Positions 21,233 through 32,639 of a stretch of 64,000 nucleotides of DNA are shown one piece after another; within the stretch, counting starts at the first letter, position 1, and each line of letters begins with the position of its first letter. The stretch spans positions 15,703,677 through 15,767,676 of the forward strand of contig CM037843.1 of NCBI GenBank assembly GCA_021234535.1. The letters run 5' to 3'. The DNA is from Stichopus chloronotus (Eukaryota > Echinodermata > Holothuroidea > Aspidochirotida > Stichopodidae). A model generated the notes under the pieces. It did not search any database, was not told the DNA's origin, and saw nothing but the letters and a program-made list of their open reading frames with translations. Position numbers and translations under genes: made by a program.

Positions 21233-24200
21233 ATGGCCGATCAAACGAAAAGTTCAATAGGAGGAGCGGACTGTCGTCGCAGGTAAGTTTATTCTACGAA
21301 ATGTGATTTAACAAGAAAAACAAATCAATGAGGAAACACTGATCTTACCGTGCAGCTTTAAATATGTACTTCAAATCTGGATAACCCTATGTCGTATTTT
21401 GTTTAGGATATCGTGGCATTAAAAGTACTAATTTGTACAAAGTTTGTTGTATGCCTGTGGAATGATGTTGCTTTAGTCTGCATGTTCCAGGGTCTGGGGG
21501 ATAGTGATCCAAGATTTCGTAATTACAATACTATACCCCAACTGTAACATGACAGCCGGATATTGTCATTTTAGCAGAGAGAAACAAATTTTGCATTGGT
21601 CCTGACTACGTCGACCGACAAACTTTTATTCTTATGGAAATAACTGGGTGAAATGTAATTTCAGTATAACTATTATTGAAATATTAATTACAACATCTTG
21701 ACTGATTATTGTGTTCATGTACAAGCCGTCATTACAACTGTACAATGGTCCCCGACCTTGTCAGCTATCTTCTTGCGCTAATTTGAGGGTGGTGGGTGGG
21801 TCCGGTATGGAACGAACTGGTGAAAACTGCACTTTGACCGAGAGCGAGAGAACGTACGCTTACTGCCAATGTCTAACAAGCAGACTCACTGCATCATTAA
21901 GCTGTAGGGCTATTCAAAAGTTTCGGCAGTGATCATCGATACAGCATTAACTCGTCCGTTTCATCTACGTTGGATTCAATTACGAATTAAGTACTGATTT
22001 ACTTTTCTCGGCAGGAGAGACAAATCGTTCCGAAAGCTGCTCAGTCCTATGTTTTGTTGCATGGCTAGGCCTACAATTCCCACCGAAGAGAAACAAAGCA
22101 ATTCAACTACGTCACCAACTGGTGAAACTCGAACGGTAAATCTAATAGAGGAAGTCTGCACTAGCAGTGACCATGACGTCGCAGAGCCAAAGGTATGTCA
22201 TTTCGGTTCTTTATGAACTCAATTCACTGTTGTTACACGAACTTAGAGGATTCACAAAATGTTTTAGAGCCTTTAATGACACATAAATTACAGTATGCTT
22301 TCCATACCCACATGGGCATATACGCACTGTGGTTTGTTAACGAATTAGTAAAAACCTGACTTAAAAAGGAAAAGACGAACAAATATATAACCTTCAAAGT
22401 TTTCAAAGTTTTTTTTTTATATTTTGAATTTAAAAAGAAATGAAGTCAAATTCCGAGTTGACAAAATTGAGATTTCGATTTTTCTGAAGATTTTCTTTGC
22501 CATGTTCCTACTACGTCATCGTATATAAGACAGCCATCGAAGATTTAGGAAATCAGACCTCTGAACGCTGTAATTTGCAGTTTCAAGAATCATTAAGCCT
22601 TACAATATTTTTGCCTCATTTCAATAAATTTTGGTTTCTCTTTTTCATTTAATCGTTCAAATCTAAGAGACGGGTCGTTTCTTTGTTTTTTGGATCTGCA
22701 GAAGGACTGTGAGGCTGAGAAGGATCGCTTGCAGGACGGTGATGAATCAAAGATATCTATGGATGACGTCACCATTCTTGAATGGAGTCGCTTCAGTAAA
22801 GTGTACCGACGTGGACTGCCGGTGATGCTGGGTGAGGGTGACGAAGGCTACGTTATGCTGATGAAGGATAGCCAAACCAATCAATTGGTTGCTGTCAAAA
22901 CATGGCACAATGGCTCGGAGGTTGATATCGGCATGATGAATAATGTAAGTCTTCTAAATTGTTGACGGTGGGATTATTAAGATGACAATTATCTTCATTT
23001 ACATTTTGCCGATTAAAATAAAATCGTTGCTGTATTAATAATGAAGGATAAATAGATTATAATGCTGTTTCTCTCATGAAGGTGAGTATTCACGATCTAA
23101 GAGATGGAAAGCTTCTTCCTCTGTTTAGCAATATGTTTTCGTGCAGAGAAGTGTGTTCATCTTCGTTAGATATTAAACAGTGCAATTAAAGTTTGTGTGT
23201 TTGTATAGCCTTTACAAAGGATAACTCGTTAACGTTAACCACACATTATGTCATAGTGATCTCTTGAGACTCAACATCATCAATAAGCAAACGATAGACT
23301 GCGAAAGCAATATTTTCTACACAGTTTGCATGATACATTATGCAACTTAATTTATGGCTGCTAAATGTTTAGTGAAGATATAATTATTTTGAAGTGAATT
23401 AAAGGAAACGAGCTTGAGTATCTCACTATCTAGAAGGGAATGTTTTTACAACGGGAAGTACTGTACTGTAGCATGTAATGGCATCACTGCAACTGAAGAA
23501 AATAAGTAATGTTCAAATAAACATTTTGATTTGTAGAAGTATCTAAATAAGAGATTTTCTCATTTGCCTCTGCAGAATTTCAAATTTGAAGTATCGGCAT
23601 TAAAGAAATTTGACGGCGTTAAGTACTTTCCTCATCTCATCGGTATCCTACCGAATGCGGAGAGTGGAGTTGGCTTTAGCCTTGTTCAGGAATTCATCGG
23701 TGACTCCAGCAAGAAAAAGTCCGTTTCCCTGCTCGATGTTATTCGAGAGGGAGAACTGACACGTGAGGGTATCATCACCGCTGCTGCAGAAGTGACCGAT
23801 GCACTAGCAGAGATGCATAGGAACGGATGGCTACATTGTGACGTCAAGATTGATAATGTCATCTTACAACGAGAACATCAATGTCGATTCAACGTCGCCG
23901 ACCGCACAATATGTGAAAGTGACGGATGGTGGATTAACGAGCCAATGAGTTCAGGTGATAATGTGAAGGATTTCCATGCCAAGTTGATAGATTTTGGTGG
24001 AGCACGACCAATTTCATTAGCCAAATTGCCAAAGAAGCTTCCTAAGAAGATGAAAAAAGTTATGTACCAAATGTGTCCACATATCGCACCTGAGATCGTA
24101 GAGGGAAGAGGCCTACTTCCCTATAGTTACGAATCTGATGTTTACTCACTTGGTCGGTTGCTCAAAGACCTTTCAGATGAAGGTGGAATAACAGATCTTG

Positions 24201-24313
24201 ACAAAATCGCTAAGAGGTGCTTAGCTAAGAAGGCAAAAAGGAGACCATCCATCGATTCAGTTGCAGAGGAGCTGAAAAATATGCTGTCATCATTGCAGAA
24301 GCAATCTTCCTGA
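21233..24313 (+). CDS. Non-RD protein kinase, array copy 3 (intact)
   Basis: The exons are 21233-21282, 22015-22192, 22702-22944 and 23576-24313. All exon bases, and the introns as far as I can read, are identical to copy 2, so the predicted 402-residue protein is the same. It has a Cys-Cys N-terminal tail, glycine loop, VAVK, HCDVKIDN, a long insert with a Trp-Trp pair, DFG-GAR and APE. Identity through introns means that duplication, or a complete conversion, was very recent, or that the assembly repeats one locus. Dosage may be its only contribution. Upstream it has the CRE/TATA pair and the conserved block. Confidence 0.88.
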
Positions 24314-24418
24314 AAATAAAATTAGTAACTGTAAAGGATGCCGATGGAATGGTTTTGTATTTTGTATCAAAATCACTCATTTCGCGAGGAGACTGTCTTA
24401 CAGGATAAAATAAGACAT

Positions 24419-24424
24419 AATAAA
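24419..24424 (+). terminator. Poly(A) signal, kinase copy 3
   Basis: AATAAA lies 106 nt after the copy 3 stop codon, as in copy 2. Confidence 0.45.
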
Positions 24425-25147
24425 CAGACGTACTGTCAGAAAGTAGTTCGTTTTCTCGACAAACATAAAGATATATGATGTCATGTGAACATTGCTCCCT
24501 GTTGCTTTAGAGGTAGTCGTCAGTAGCTTCGTAAAGACTGTGTTTGGTAAAGAGTCGCCTCAATCACTCACCTCTACCGCGGCCTCGACTCATTCTGCCT
24601 AAAGCACTGTACAGGACGTGACAGTCTGAGAGCAGAGTCTGGAGCGGTGGCGCTATTACAGTTGGAAGGTCGCCATTTTATTTTGAAGATGCGACTTCGA
24701 AGGTAATTACTGCGTCAGTCACCAGTTAGGTCCCATGCACGCATCTGTCTTGTAATTCATAGCGGTATACCACCACTGTGTCATGCAAAACATGAAGCAA
24801 CATCGTCATGTGTACACAATTACAAGGAAAGTAAAGCAATGAATATTTATAATAAATCAGTATTCCCTGAGACCATCTGTTCTGTGCATTTCTTCTCTCT
24901 CTTATTTTCTTTTTGGTCAGTACACCTATCGGCCTAATTAACAAAATTACACGCTCTAGCATGTATGGGCTGATATTTCAGAGTGAAATCAGGGATGGGA
25001 CGGGGACTATAACTGGAGGGGTTCCCATAACGTTTCAATTAACAAACTGCCTTCCAATGATCACACATCGCGGGCAATAACAATTCATATATAGCTTGTT
25101 CAGCTCACTCTATTCGATAATCTCAAGTATGATTTCTGGCTCTGTTG

Positions 25148-25246
25148 TAAGGCAGTAGGGATGCGCCGGAACCATGATATAAAGATCCGGCCGGAACCGG
25201 AACTGCCGGAACTTTTCAAAAGTTCCGGTGCATTCCTATAAGGCAG
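25148..25246. mobile_element. hAT-type MITE, copy in spacer 3
   Basis: This is the duplicated counterpart of the element in spacer 2, with the element at 25156-25238 and TAAGGCAG on both sides. It carries the same 17-bp internal loss. Confidence 0.85.
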
Positions 25247-25665
25247 TGTCTTTATTCTTGTAAAGTGATTGGCCAGTGGAGAGGGATGCAATTAGGTCTA
25301 CAGCCATGTCCAAGGTTCTAGGTGATGGCCAATGTAGAAATAAAGGCAGCAAACCCACCAGGACTTGTGAGTATGATCGTTTTTCAACCCCAAAATTATG
25401 GGAGAGGATAAAGGAAACAAAATTACGGGACTTTCCCCCTGCCCCCCCCCCCCCCACCCCGACTTTTGGCCTGGTTGAGATTTCATTAAAATGTGTAAAA
25501 ATTGTGGAAACTTTTCCATTTGCTGATCAAAACAGTCGGTAAGTAGTAGTACATCACCGTACAATATATATGTACGTACGGACCAGTACGGTGCGGCATG
25601 CAGCCACGCACATATCTAACCAAATTGTTTTGTTTCCATCCAATGAGATGTTTCCATGGGGGAAC

Positions 25666-25694
25666 GTGACGTCACTGCAAAAACCTCTATAAAG
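25666..25694 (+). promoter_or_regulatory. CRE palindrome and TATA-like box upstream of kinase copy 4
   Basis: GTGACGTCAC at 25666-25675 and TATAAAG at 25688-25694 lie about 590 bp before the copy 4 ATG. The pair is part of the duplicated spacer, so its presence here does not by itself show use. Confidence 0.28.
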
Positions 25695-26118
25695 GTGCTT
25701 TCACACCGCAAGCGACGTAAACCGTCTAGTTTATTCTTTAAATACATTATTAAAAAAACATTGTCAAACAAACGCAGCTTTCACACAGCGCGCGAGAAAA
25801 GCAAAGCGTTTGAGCGCTTTGCTAGAGTCATGCATGCCAGGTCTAGTCTAAGGTTGGCTCATGTATCTTGCTCGAAACGCTCGACAACAGGTTACGCGCA
25901 AGTATCTCCATGTACTACGGTATTTGTGCGTCGTAATCGTAGATCTGTACATATGTAAACCATGCAGTGGTCGTGGAAAAGTAAAATGAAACGCTCAGTT
26001 TGTCGCTCGCTTGTTAAAACAAGTTACTGAGCATACAATGCTCAAAGCATTGGACGCTCTAAATGCTAACACTTGGAAACGCTTTTGGTCCCATCCATGG
26101 ACATTGAAATGTGCGGAC

Positions 26119-26285
26119 TACAAATGCGCGCGTGTTTTCTCTGTGACAGAATAATTAAACTTGTGGGGATGGAAACGATGTTTGGAAACAACAACTATAT
26201 ATGAATAGCTGTTATAAACAGAATCATTTCAATCAATCAAGTTATCATTACGAGCATTTACATATACTTTATCATTTGTTTACAA
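26119..26285 (+). promoter_or_regulatory. Conserved proximal upstream block, kinase copy 4
   Basis: This is identical to the copy 3 block, starting near ACAAATGCGCGCGTG and reaching the ATG. The broken copy 4 therefore retains the same immediate upstream sequence as an intact gene. Confidence 0.4.
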
Positions 26286-28915
26286 ATGACCGATCAAACG
26301 AAAAGTTCAATAGGAGGAGCGGACTGTCGTCGCAGGTAAGTTTATTCTAAGAAATGTGATTTTAACAAGAAAAACAAATCATTGAGGAAACACTATACTT
26401 ACCGTGCAGCTGTAAATATGTACTACCTATCTGGATATGCTGTATTTTGTTTAGGATATGATGGCACTAAAAGTACTAATTTTTACAAAGTTTCTTGTAT
26501 GCTTGTAGAATGATGTTACCCTAGTGCACATGTTCAAGGGCCCGTCTGGGGGATAGTGATCCAAGATTTCGTTATTACAATACTATAGCTCAACTGTAAC
26601 ACGATAGGCGGATATTGTTCTGTTCTTGTATAAATATCTGGATGAAATGTAAATTCAATAGCTGTTATTGAAACAATAATTAAAAATTCTTTACTGATTA
26701 TTCCGTTCAAGTACAAACCGTCATTGTAGCTGAACAATGGTCCCAGGCTTTGTCAGCTATCTTCTTGCTCTAATTTGAGGGTGGTGGGTGGCTCCTGTAT
26801 GGAACGAACTGGTGAAAACTGCACTGGCTTTGACTGAGAGCGAGAGAACGTACTCTTACTGTATGTCCAACTAGCAGACTCACTGCATTATTAAGCTGTA
26901 GGGCTGTTAAAAATTTTCGCTAGTAATCATTATACCGATACAGCATTAACTCGACCGTTACATCTACATAGGTTTCTGAATTAAGTATTGTTTCATCTAC
27001 TTTTCTCGGCAGGAGAGACAAAGCGTTCCGAAAGCTGCTCAATCCTATGTTTTGTTGCATGGCTAGACCTACAATTCCCACAGAAGAGAAACAAAGCAAT
27101 TCAACTACGTCACGAACTGGTGAAATTCGAACAGTAAATCTAAAAGAGGAAGTCTACAGCAGTGACCATGACGTCACAGAGCCAAAGGTATGTCATTTCG
27201 GTTCTTTATGAACCCGACTCTATGTTGTTGCGCGAACTAAGGGGATTCACAAAAATGTTTCTTGAGCCTTTAATGACACATAGGTTACAGCAACTTTCCA
27301 TACCCACATAGGCATATACGTAGAGTGGTTTGTTAACGAAATAGTAAAAACCTGACTTAAAAGAGGAAAAGACGAACAAATATATAACCTTCAAAGTTTT
27401 CAAAGTTTTTTTTTATATTTTGAATTTAAAAAGAAATGAAGTCGAATTACCAGTTGACAAAATTGAGATTTCGATTTTTCTGAAGATATTCTTTGCCATG
27501 TTCCTACTACGCCATCGTATATAAGATAGCCATCGAAGATTTAGGAAATCAGACCTCTGAACGCTGTAATTTGCAGTTTCAAGAATCATTAAGCCTTACA
27601 TTTATTCTTACCTTATTTCAATAAATTTTGGTTTCTCTTTTTCATTTAATCGTTCAAATCTAAGAGACGGGTCGTTTCTTTGTTTTTTGGATCTGCAGAA
27701 GGACTGTGAGGTTGAGAAGGATCGCTTGCAGGACGGTGATGAATCAAAGATATCTATGGATGACGTCACCATTCTTGAATGGAGTCGCTTCAGTAAAGTG
27801 TACCGACGTGGACTGCCGGTGATGCTGGGTGAGGGTGACGAAGGCTACGTTATGCTGATGAAGGATAGCCAAACCAACCAATTGGTTGCTGTCAAAACGT
27901 GGCACAATGGATCGGAGGTTGACATCGGCATGATGAATGATGTAAGTCTTCTGAATTGTTGACGGTGGTATCATTAAGATGACAATTATCTTTATTTACA
28001 TTTTGCAGACCAAAATAAAATCGTTGCTGTATTAATAATGAAGGATAAATAGATTATAATAATGTTTCTCTCATGAAGTTTAGTATTCACGATCAATAAA
28101 TTATTTTTAAAATAATGTTGAAATGAACATTTTGATTTGTAGAACTATCTCAATTAGAGATTTTTCTCATTTGCAGAATTTCAAATTTGAAGTATCGGCA
28201 TTGAAGAAATTTGACCGCGTTAAGTACTTTCCTCATCTCATCGGTATCCTACCGAATGCGAAGAGTGGAGTTGGCTTTAGCCTTGTTCAGGAATTCATCG
28301 GTGACTCCAGCAAGAAAAAGTCCGTTTCCCTGCTCGATGTTATTCGAGAGGGAGAACTGACACGTGAGGGTATCATCACCGCTGCTGCAGAAGTGACCGA
28401 TGCACTAGCAGAGATGCATAGGAACGGATGGCTACATTGTGACGTCAAGATTGATAATGTCATCTTACAGCGGGGAAAATCAATGTCGATTCAACGTCGC
28501 CGACCGCACAATATGTGAAAGTGACGGATGGTGGATTAACGAGCCAATGAGTTCATGTGATAATGTGAAGGATTTCCATGCCAAGTTGATAGATTTTGGT
28601 GGAGCACGACCAATTTCATTAGCCAAACAGCCAAAGAAGCTTCCTAAGAAGATGAAAAAAGTTATGTACCAAATGTGTCCACATATCGCACCTGAGATCG
28701 TAGAGGGAAGAGGCCGAGTGCCTTACAGTTACGAATCTGATGTTTACTCACTGGGTCGGTTGCTCAAAGATCTTTCAGAGGAGAGTGGAATAAGAGATGT
28801 CGACAAAATCGCTAAGAGGTGCTTAGCTAAGAAGGCAAAAAGGAGACCATCCATCGATTCAGTTGCAGAGGAGCTGAAAAATATGCTGCCATCATTGCAG
28901 AAGGAATCTTCTTGA
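26286..28915 (+). pseudogene. Non-RD protein kinase, array copy 4 (frameshift)
   Basis: This gene has four exons: 26286-26335, 27013-27187, 27699-27941 and 28177-28915. Exons 1-3 are open and correctly phased, with VAVK and the glycine loop intact. Exon 4 is 739 nt instead of 738. An extra G makes CAGCGGGGAAAA at about 28469-28478, where copy 1 has CAGCGGGAAGA. The frame shifts just after HCDVKIDNVIL and stops 13 codons later, so DFG and the C-lobe are lost (about 266 residues). The remaining 3' frame stays open to the family stop at 28913-28915, so the change is recent or is a base-calling error in a G run. Intron 3 is 235 bp against 631 bp in copy 2. Distinct residues (DRVKY, LSEESGIRDVDKI) mark it as an older lineage than copies 2 and 3. 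Confidence 0.8.
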
Positions 28916-28996
28916 AACTTAAATAGCGATATTGAATGTTCATGGAATGGTTTTGAAATGGAACCCCTTCTCGAGACTTCTCCTCCTACATGATAA

Positions 28997-29002
28997 AATA
29001 AA
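28997..29002 (+). terminator. Possible poly(A) signal, kinase copy 4
   Basis: AATAAA lies about 80 nt after the family stop codon. It is in a different context from the hexamer of copies 1-3. Confidence 0.3.
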
Positions 29003-29161
29003 ACATGCTTCACAGACGTACTGTCAGGGAGTCCCTCTATTTCCCGAGAAGCACAAACATGTGTAATATCATGTAAACATTGCTCAGGGTTGTTCATCTT
29101 CCTACAAGATAACGTGTGGGAAAGAGTCGTTCCAGTCTCTCAGCTCGACTCACTCTGCCTT

Positions 29162-29181
29162 CCCCCCCCCCCCCCCCCCCC
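29162..29181 (+). repeat. Poly-C tract (20 bases)
   Basis: An unbroken run of 20 C, the longest G/C homopolymer in the window, lies in the 3' flank of kinase copy 4. Copies 1-3 read TAAARCACTGTACAGG at the homologous place, so it arose locally. Confidence 0.9.
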
Positions 29182-29520
29182 AACACCTTACAGGCCATAA
29201 AAGGCTGCGAGTGAAGTCTGGAGAATGGCGCTATTACAGAAGGTGTGACTCGGAAATCAATGGGCTCACTGAGTGTCACCAAGTAGTTGGTCATATACAC
29301 CATCATGTAATTCATATTACGGTACCACGTGTCGTGAAAAAATTCAGGGAGTTATCATAGTAAAGTATATACAGTTACATGCAGAGAATTGCAATAAATA
29401 TATATAAATCGGTATTCCCTCCGATCATCTGTCGTTCTGTTCATTTCTCTCTCCACCTCTTCCTCTCTCTCCTACTTTTGTTTTTGATTACACGTTTAAG
29501 GAACAAAATTGCACGTTTGT

Positions 29521-30364
29521 GCATAGTAACTGCAGATAACATGGAAAATGATAACGCAGACGATATCTTGCACGTAGAGGTGTGCAATGACAAGGCACCT
29601 CCAACTGCAGTTCTCTGACCATTTCAAGTAGTGTGACCTCTGACCTCTGACTGTAGCTACTGACATTATGTCTCGATTGTTTTAAAAAAAGAAGTTGATT
29701 GGCTGGTGGGAAAGATTGAAATGACACCCCCCCCCAAAAAAAAAATTGAATTTTTTCTCTCTTTATTGGTGAAGACCTTAACTTAAAAGAATGTTCTATT
29801 TGGAATTTCCAGAATTTAAAAAAAAATTCATCTAATAGTGCAAGGAATATTGCAGTACTGGAATTTTGTGATGTGACCAAAGACAAAATAATCGAATATC
29901 ATTTGTAATTCTTTATAATCTCAACTAATTTAAAAGAAACTTTACAATACTTTCAATACTTTCATAATTGTGAAGTTTATATTCACTTTTTTTTTCATCT
30001 TACTTCACTATAATCCCAATGTAATTCTGTACCAGTGTCACAACTTCAAGGTTGAATACTCACTTCAACATCAGAGACCAACAAAACGTCTCTGCAGCCT
30101 TGCTGCTGTTACATAACAGTTTGCAAAAATAACTCATGTCTGGAAATCTTTCTTGACCAGAGCTGCCTTTCTCCAAACAGCAATGTCTTGAGTTAGTTGA
30201 GATGGTAGTACTGGTTTGACCTTCCTGTAGTGGAAAAAGAAAATAATGTACGTTTTTATTTGAGAACCCGTTACATTGTATACATCAGCTGGTAATACCT
30301 CAGAAATTAACTAAACCTAAACATATTATACCTGCATCCTGAACTGTACACAGGGGTTGTATGC
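29521..30364. other. Intergenic, nothing recognised
   Basis: This AT-rich spacer lies between the array and the repeat nest. It contains TGACCTCTGACCTCTGAC at about 29635, two spaced TGACCT half-sites, and a C9A9-type run near 29728-29745. A small frame starting at ATGGAAAATGATAACGC (about 29540) has no support. No gene is seen. Confidence 0.5.
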
Positions 30365-30454
30365 ATGGGCATCAACAGGTGGGGGACAGGGGGGACATGT
30401 CCCACCCATTTCAAAAGTGGAGGGGATATCATATCATTTGTCCCACCCACTTTT
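30365..30454 (+). repeat. Left arm of a 2.7-kb inverted-repeat structure
   Basis: This begins ATGGGCATCAACAGG and runs through GGGGGGACATGTCCC to GTCCCACCCACTTTT. Its reverse complement aligns over about 90 bp with 32981-33069 at roughly three quarters identity, with few gaps. ACATGTCCC-type strings of this form are widespread in marine invertebrate repeats. The arms may be termini of one element or two opposite solo copies of one family. Confidence 0.65.
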
Positions 30455-32108
30455 CATAGCAATTACTAAAAAAATCATATTCATATGCGCGATTTTCTAT
30501 CACAATTACTGAGCTGATTCAATTAGAATCTAACTTAAGAATCATTATCAATTAATTGCACTGGAAATTAAAACAGTGCTTGGTCCTTTATCCCCCTTCC
30601 TCCGATATTCACCCTCCCCGCTTCGTCCGAGACCTCTGATAAAAGTTTGTGCGATGTTTGAACGATGTTTTAGAGTCTTTTGTGGAAGCACCCCTTCTCA
30701 CCCGAAATGGAATTCCCCTTGCCCTACACTGTGAATCAGAGAAAACAACCACGCATTTCAACTTGAAAATAAGGCGAAGACCCCACCAGGAAGGTAATAT
30801 CATATATTTTAGGCCCTACGGACAGTATTCTGCCTGTATGCAAGATATTATATAATACCAAACTACTCTGATTATTATTATTAAAGTACCTGGGCACATA
30901 GCAACTGACGTCCCGCACCTACATGTATGTATTATATGTACCACTCCACTCATCCCGGAGGTGACGGCGCCACTTTTTCAATATTTTGTTTGAGATGGAC
31001 GCTGTTTAATTCGTCTCCCTTGGTGTCAGAACAGCATCTTTCTACCAGTAGTTTCTGTCGGAATTTAGTTTTGTGAGACAAAATTTCTCCTCACAGATCT
31101 GGTTCTGATGTAATTAAAAACGACTCACTAGGAAGGGGGTCTTATGTACCCAAAAATTTTCTGGTACGCTACGCGCCAACCTGTGATGGCGCTCTGCTTA
31201 GATAGTATAGTGACCCCTCACTTTCTGAAACCTGCTGACGCCTATGGTTGTTTGTAGTGACGCCTTAACAAGTGCTTCTGTCTGTCACTGGAGGTAAAGG
31301 GGTGGGGGTATGTAATACGCTCCTCTTCTCCCCTCAAGACGAGATAGAGTTCTGTTCCTCAGCAAGTTTTAAAAATAAAATCAGTAATTAAAGAAAAGCC
31401 ATTACTTAAAAAAGTAATTCCCGAAGATACATTCAATTCAAACGTGGCATTGAAATGTAGCACCATTTTGCATCGATAGCCTAGGTTACCAAAAAAAAAA
31501 ATGGCGATGGATGCAAATGGGGATGGATGTCATTATATATGAATAAGGCTACCTTAATTAGACCCTTCCCCTAAATTAGGGAGATCGGTCTTTAGTTTTA
31601 CCATATCAGAAGAAGCACCTCCACCGGCTCAGAGCAGCCTAGGCTCCCCAGAGGCTGTGAGAGCTTTGCATCTTCTCGTTTCTGACCAAAGCTTCAATTG
31701 AACTTTAAAGGTTGCACTTGTCAACCATATATCACTGACGTTTAATGCATTTGTGGGATGCCATTGGTATTTGTATGTAGCAGTTTTCACTCGGAATCCC
31801 TTTTTTTTTGTTGCAGAACTGGTACCGGTATGAGCGTGGCATGCTTGCCAGCTGGCAAGTATATGCCACTCTGCTTGTAGTCCACTGGTAGACCTCTATG
31901 CCTATATCTATGGATATTGGTAGAAACATAAGTGAATAATATCACTGGATGGAGCGAAGTCCTGAGAAGATAAAAAAAAATACTATTATAGTTGGCAAGA
32001 TTACTACATAAATCGTCAAAATATTAGAAGGCTTCACCTGATGACGCTCCTCCATAATTGAGTATGAGTGAAACCGATCTAGTTGGTCATAAGAAGCAAT
32101 CCCAGCCA
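30455..32108. other. Interior of the inverted-repeat structure, left part
   Basis: This non-coding stretch between the left arm and the foldback element has stops in all frames and no transposase or reverse transcriptase motif. Low-complexity A runs occur near 31490 and 31975. Nothing else is recognised. Confidence 0.5.
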
Positions 32109-32380
32109 AACACTTATGGGCCCCATATCGACGAATGTATGGGATCCATATGACTTTCCACTCAAGATCTACGAGGGCCAATATGGGTCAGCCCAGATAA
32201 CCCACATGACCCATATGTGATAGGTTTGGAGTCCACCTGGGCAATTGTCCCACATGGACACCATAACTATCCCATATGGATCATATGGTCATCTGGGCTG
32301 ACCCATATGGACCCCTCGCAGATCTTGGTTGCAAAGTCATATGGACCCCATATGGATTCATATATACGGGGCCCATGTGT
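32109..32380. mobile_element. Foldback element with 90-bp arms rich in CCATATGG
   Basis: The left arm 32109-32198 and the right arm 32291-32380 are inverted copies. They share GGGCCCC..., GGRTCCATATGACTTT, AAGATCTRCGAGGG and ATATGGGTCAGCCCAGAT. The 92-bp loop also carries CCATATG and CATATGG words in both orientations, so transcripts could form a long hairpin. No protein is encoded. It is probably a non-autonomous foldback or MITE-type element. No clear target duplication was found. Confidence 0.75.
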
Positions 32381-32639
32381 TACCTGTTCTTAATGCTACC
32401 TGGGATATTCTGTCATATTACAATTCAAAAAATACGACAATTCCACTCCTTAAAAGTACGTCATTTAAAAATTTTGAAAATGTTTCAGCACGGGTACAAG
32501 CACTGTACTTGCTCATGTTTTACCCGGACGTTTCAGTGAAAAATTTCCAGTATTCATTCCCAGGTTCTGTGTTTGTTGGGTTAGATAGTGTTAAACTGCC
32601 TATCCCCATGTTTCCTTTTCAATTTTCATGGCAAGAATT

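Larger units (their letters stand above)
24314..26118. other. Spacer between kinase copies 3 and 4
   Basis: This spacer has the same content as spacer 2: 3'UTR, MITE (25148-25246), 14-base poly-C at 25442-25455, CRE/TATA pair (25666-25694) and an ACGCT-rich stretch. Only one base difference from spacer 2 was found, T for C at 24365. Confidence 0.7.
21195..26247 (+). repeat. 5,053-bp tandem direct repeat, unit 2
   Basis: This is the second unit of the direct duplication that begins at 16142. The match continues to 26288, where copy 4 departs (ATGACC against ATGGCC), so the unit is bounded on both sides by the upstream block shared by all genes in the array. Confidence 0.93.
28916..29520 (+). 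other. 3' flank of kinase copy 4; right edge of the array
   Basis: This flank is diverged but alignable with the 3' flanks of copies 1-3 (GTGGGAAAGAGTCG, CTCGACTCACTCTGCC, then a GCGCTATTACAG block), with homology fading near AACAAAATTGCACG at about 29500. It includes a 20-base poly-C run at 29162-29181. The MITE and CRE/TATA block of the other spacers are missing. Confidence 0.6.

Noticed and set aside
15660..25958. Recurring 60-100-codon open frames in the kinase spacers (for example 15660-15866, 20603-20905, 25656-25958)
   Set aside because: They recur because the DNA is duplicated. Between spacer 1 and spacers 2 and 3 their frames and lengths are not conserved, so they are not protein genes.
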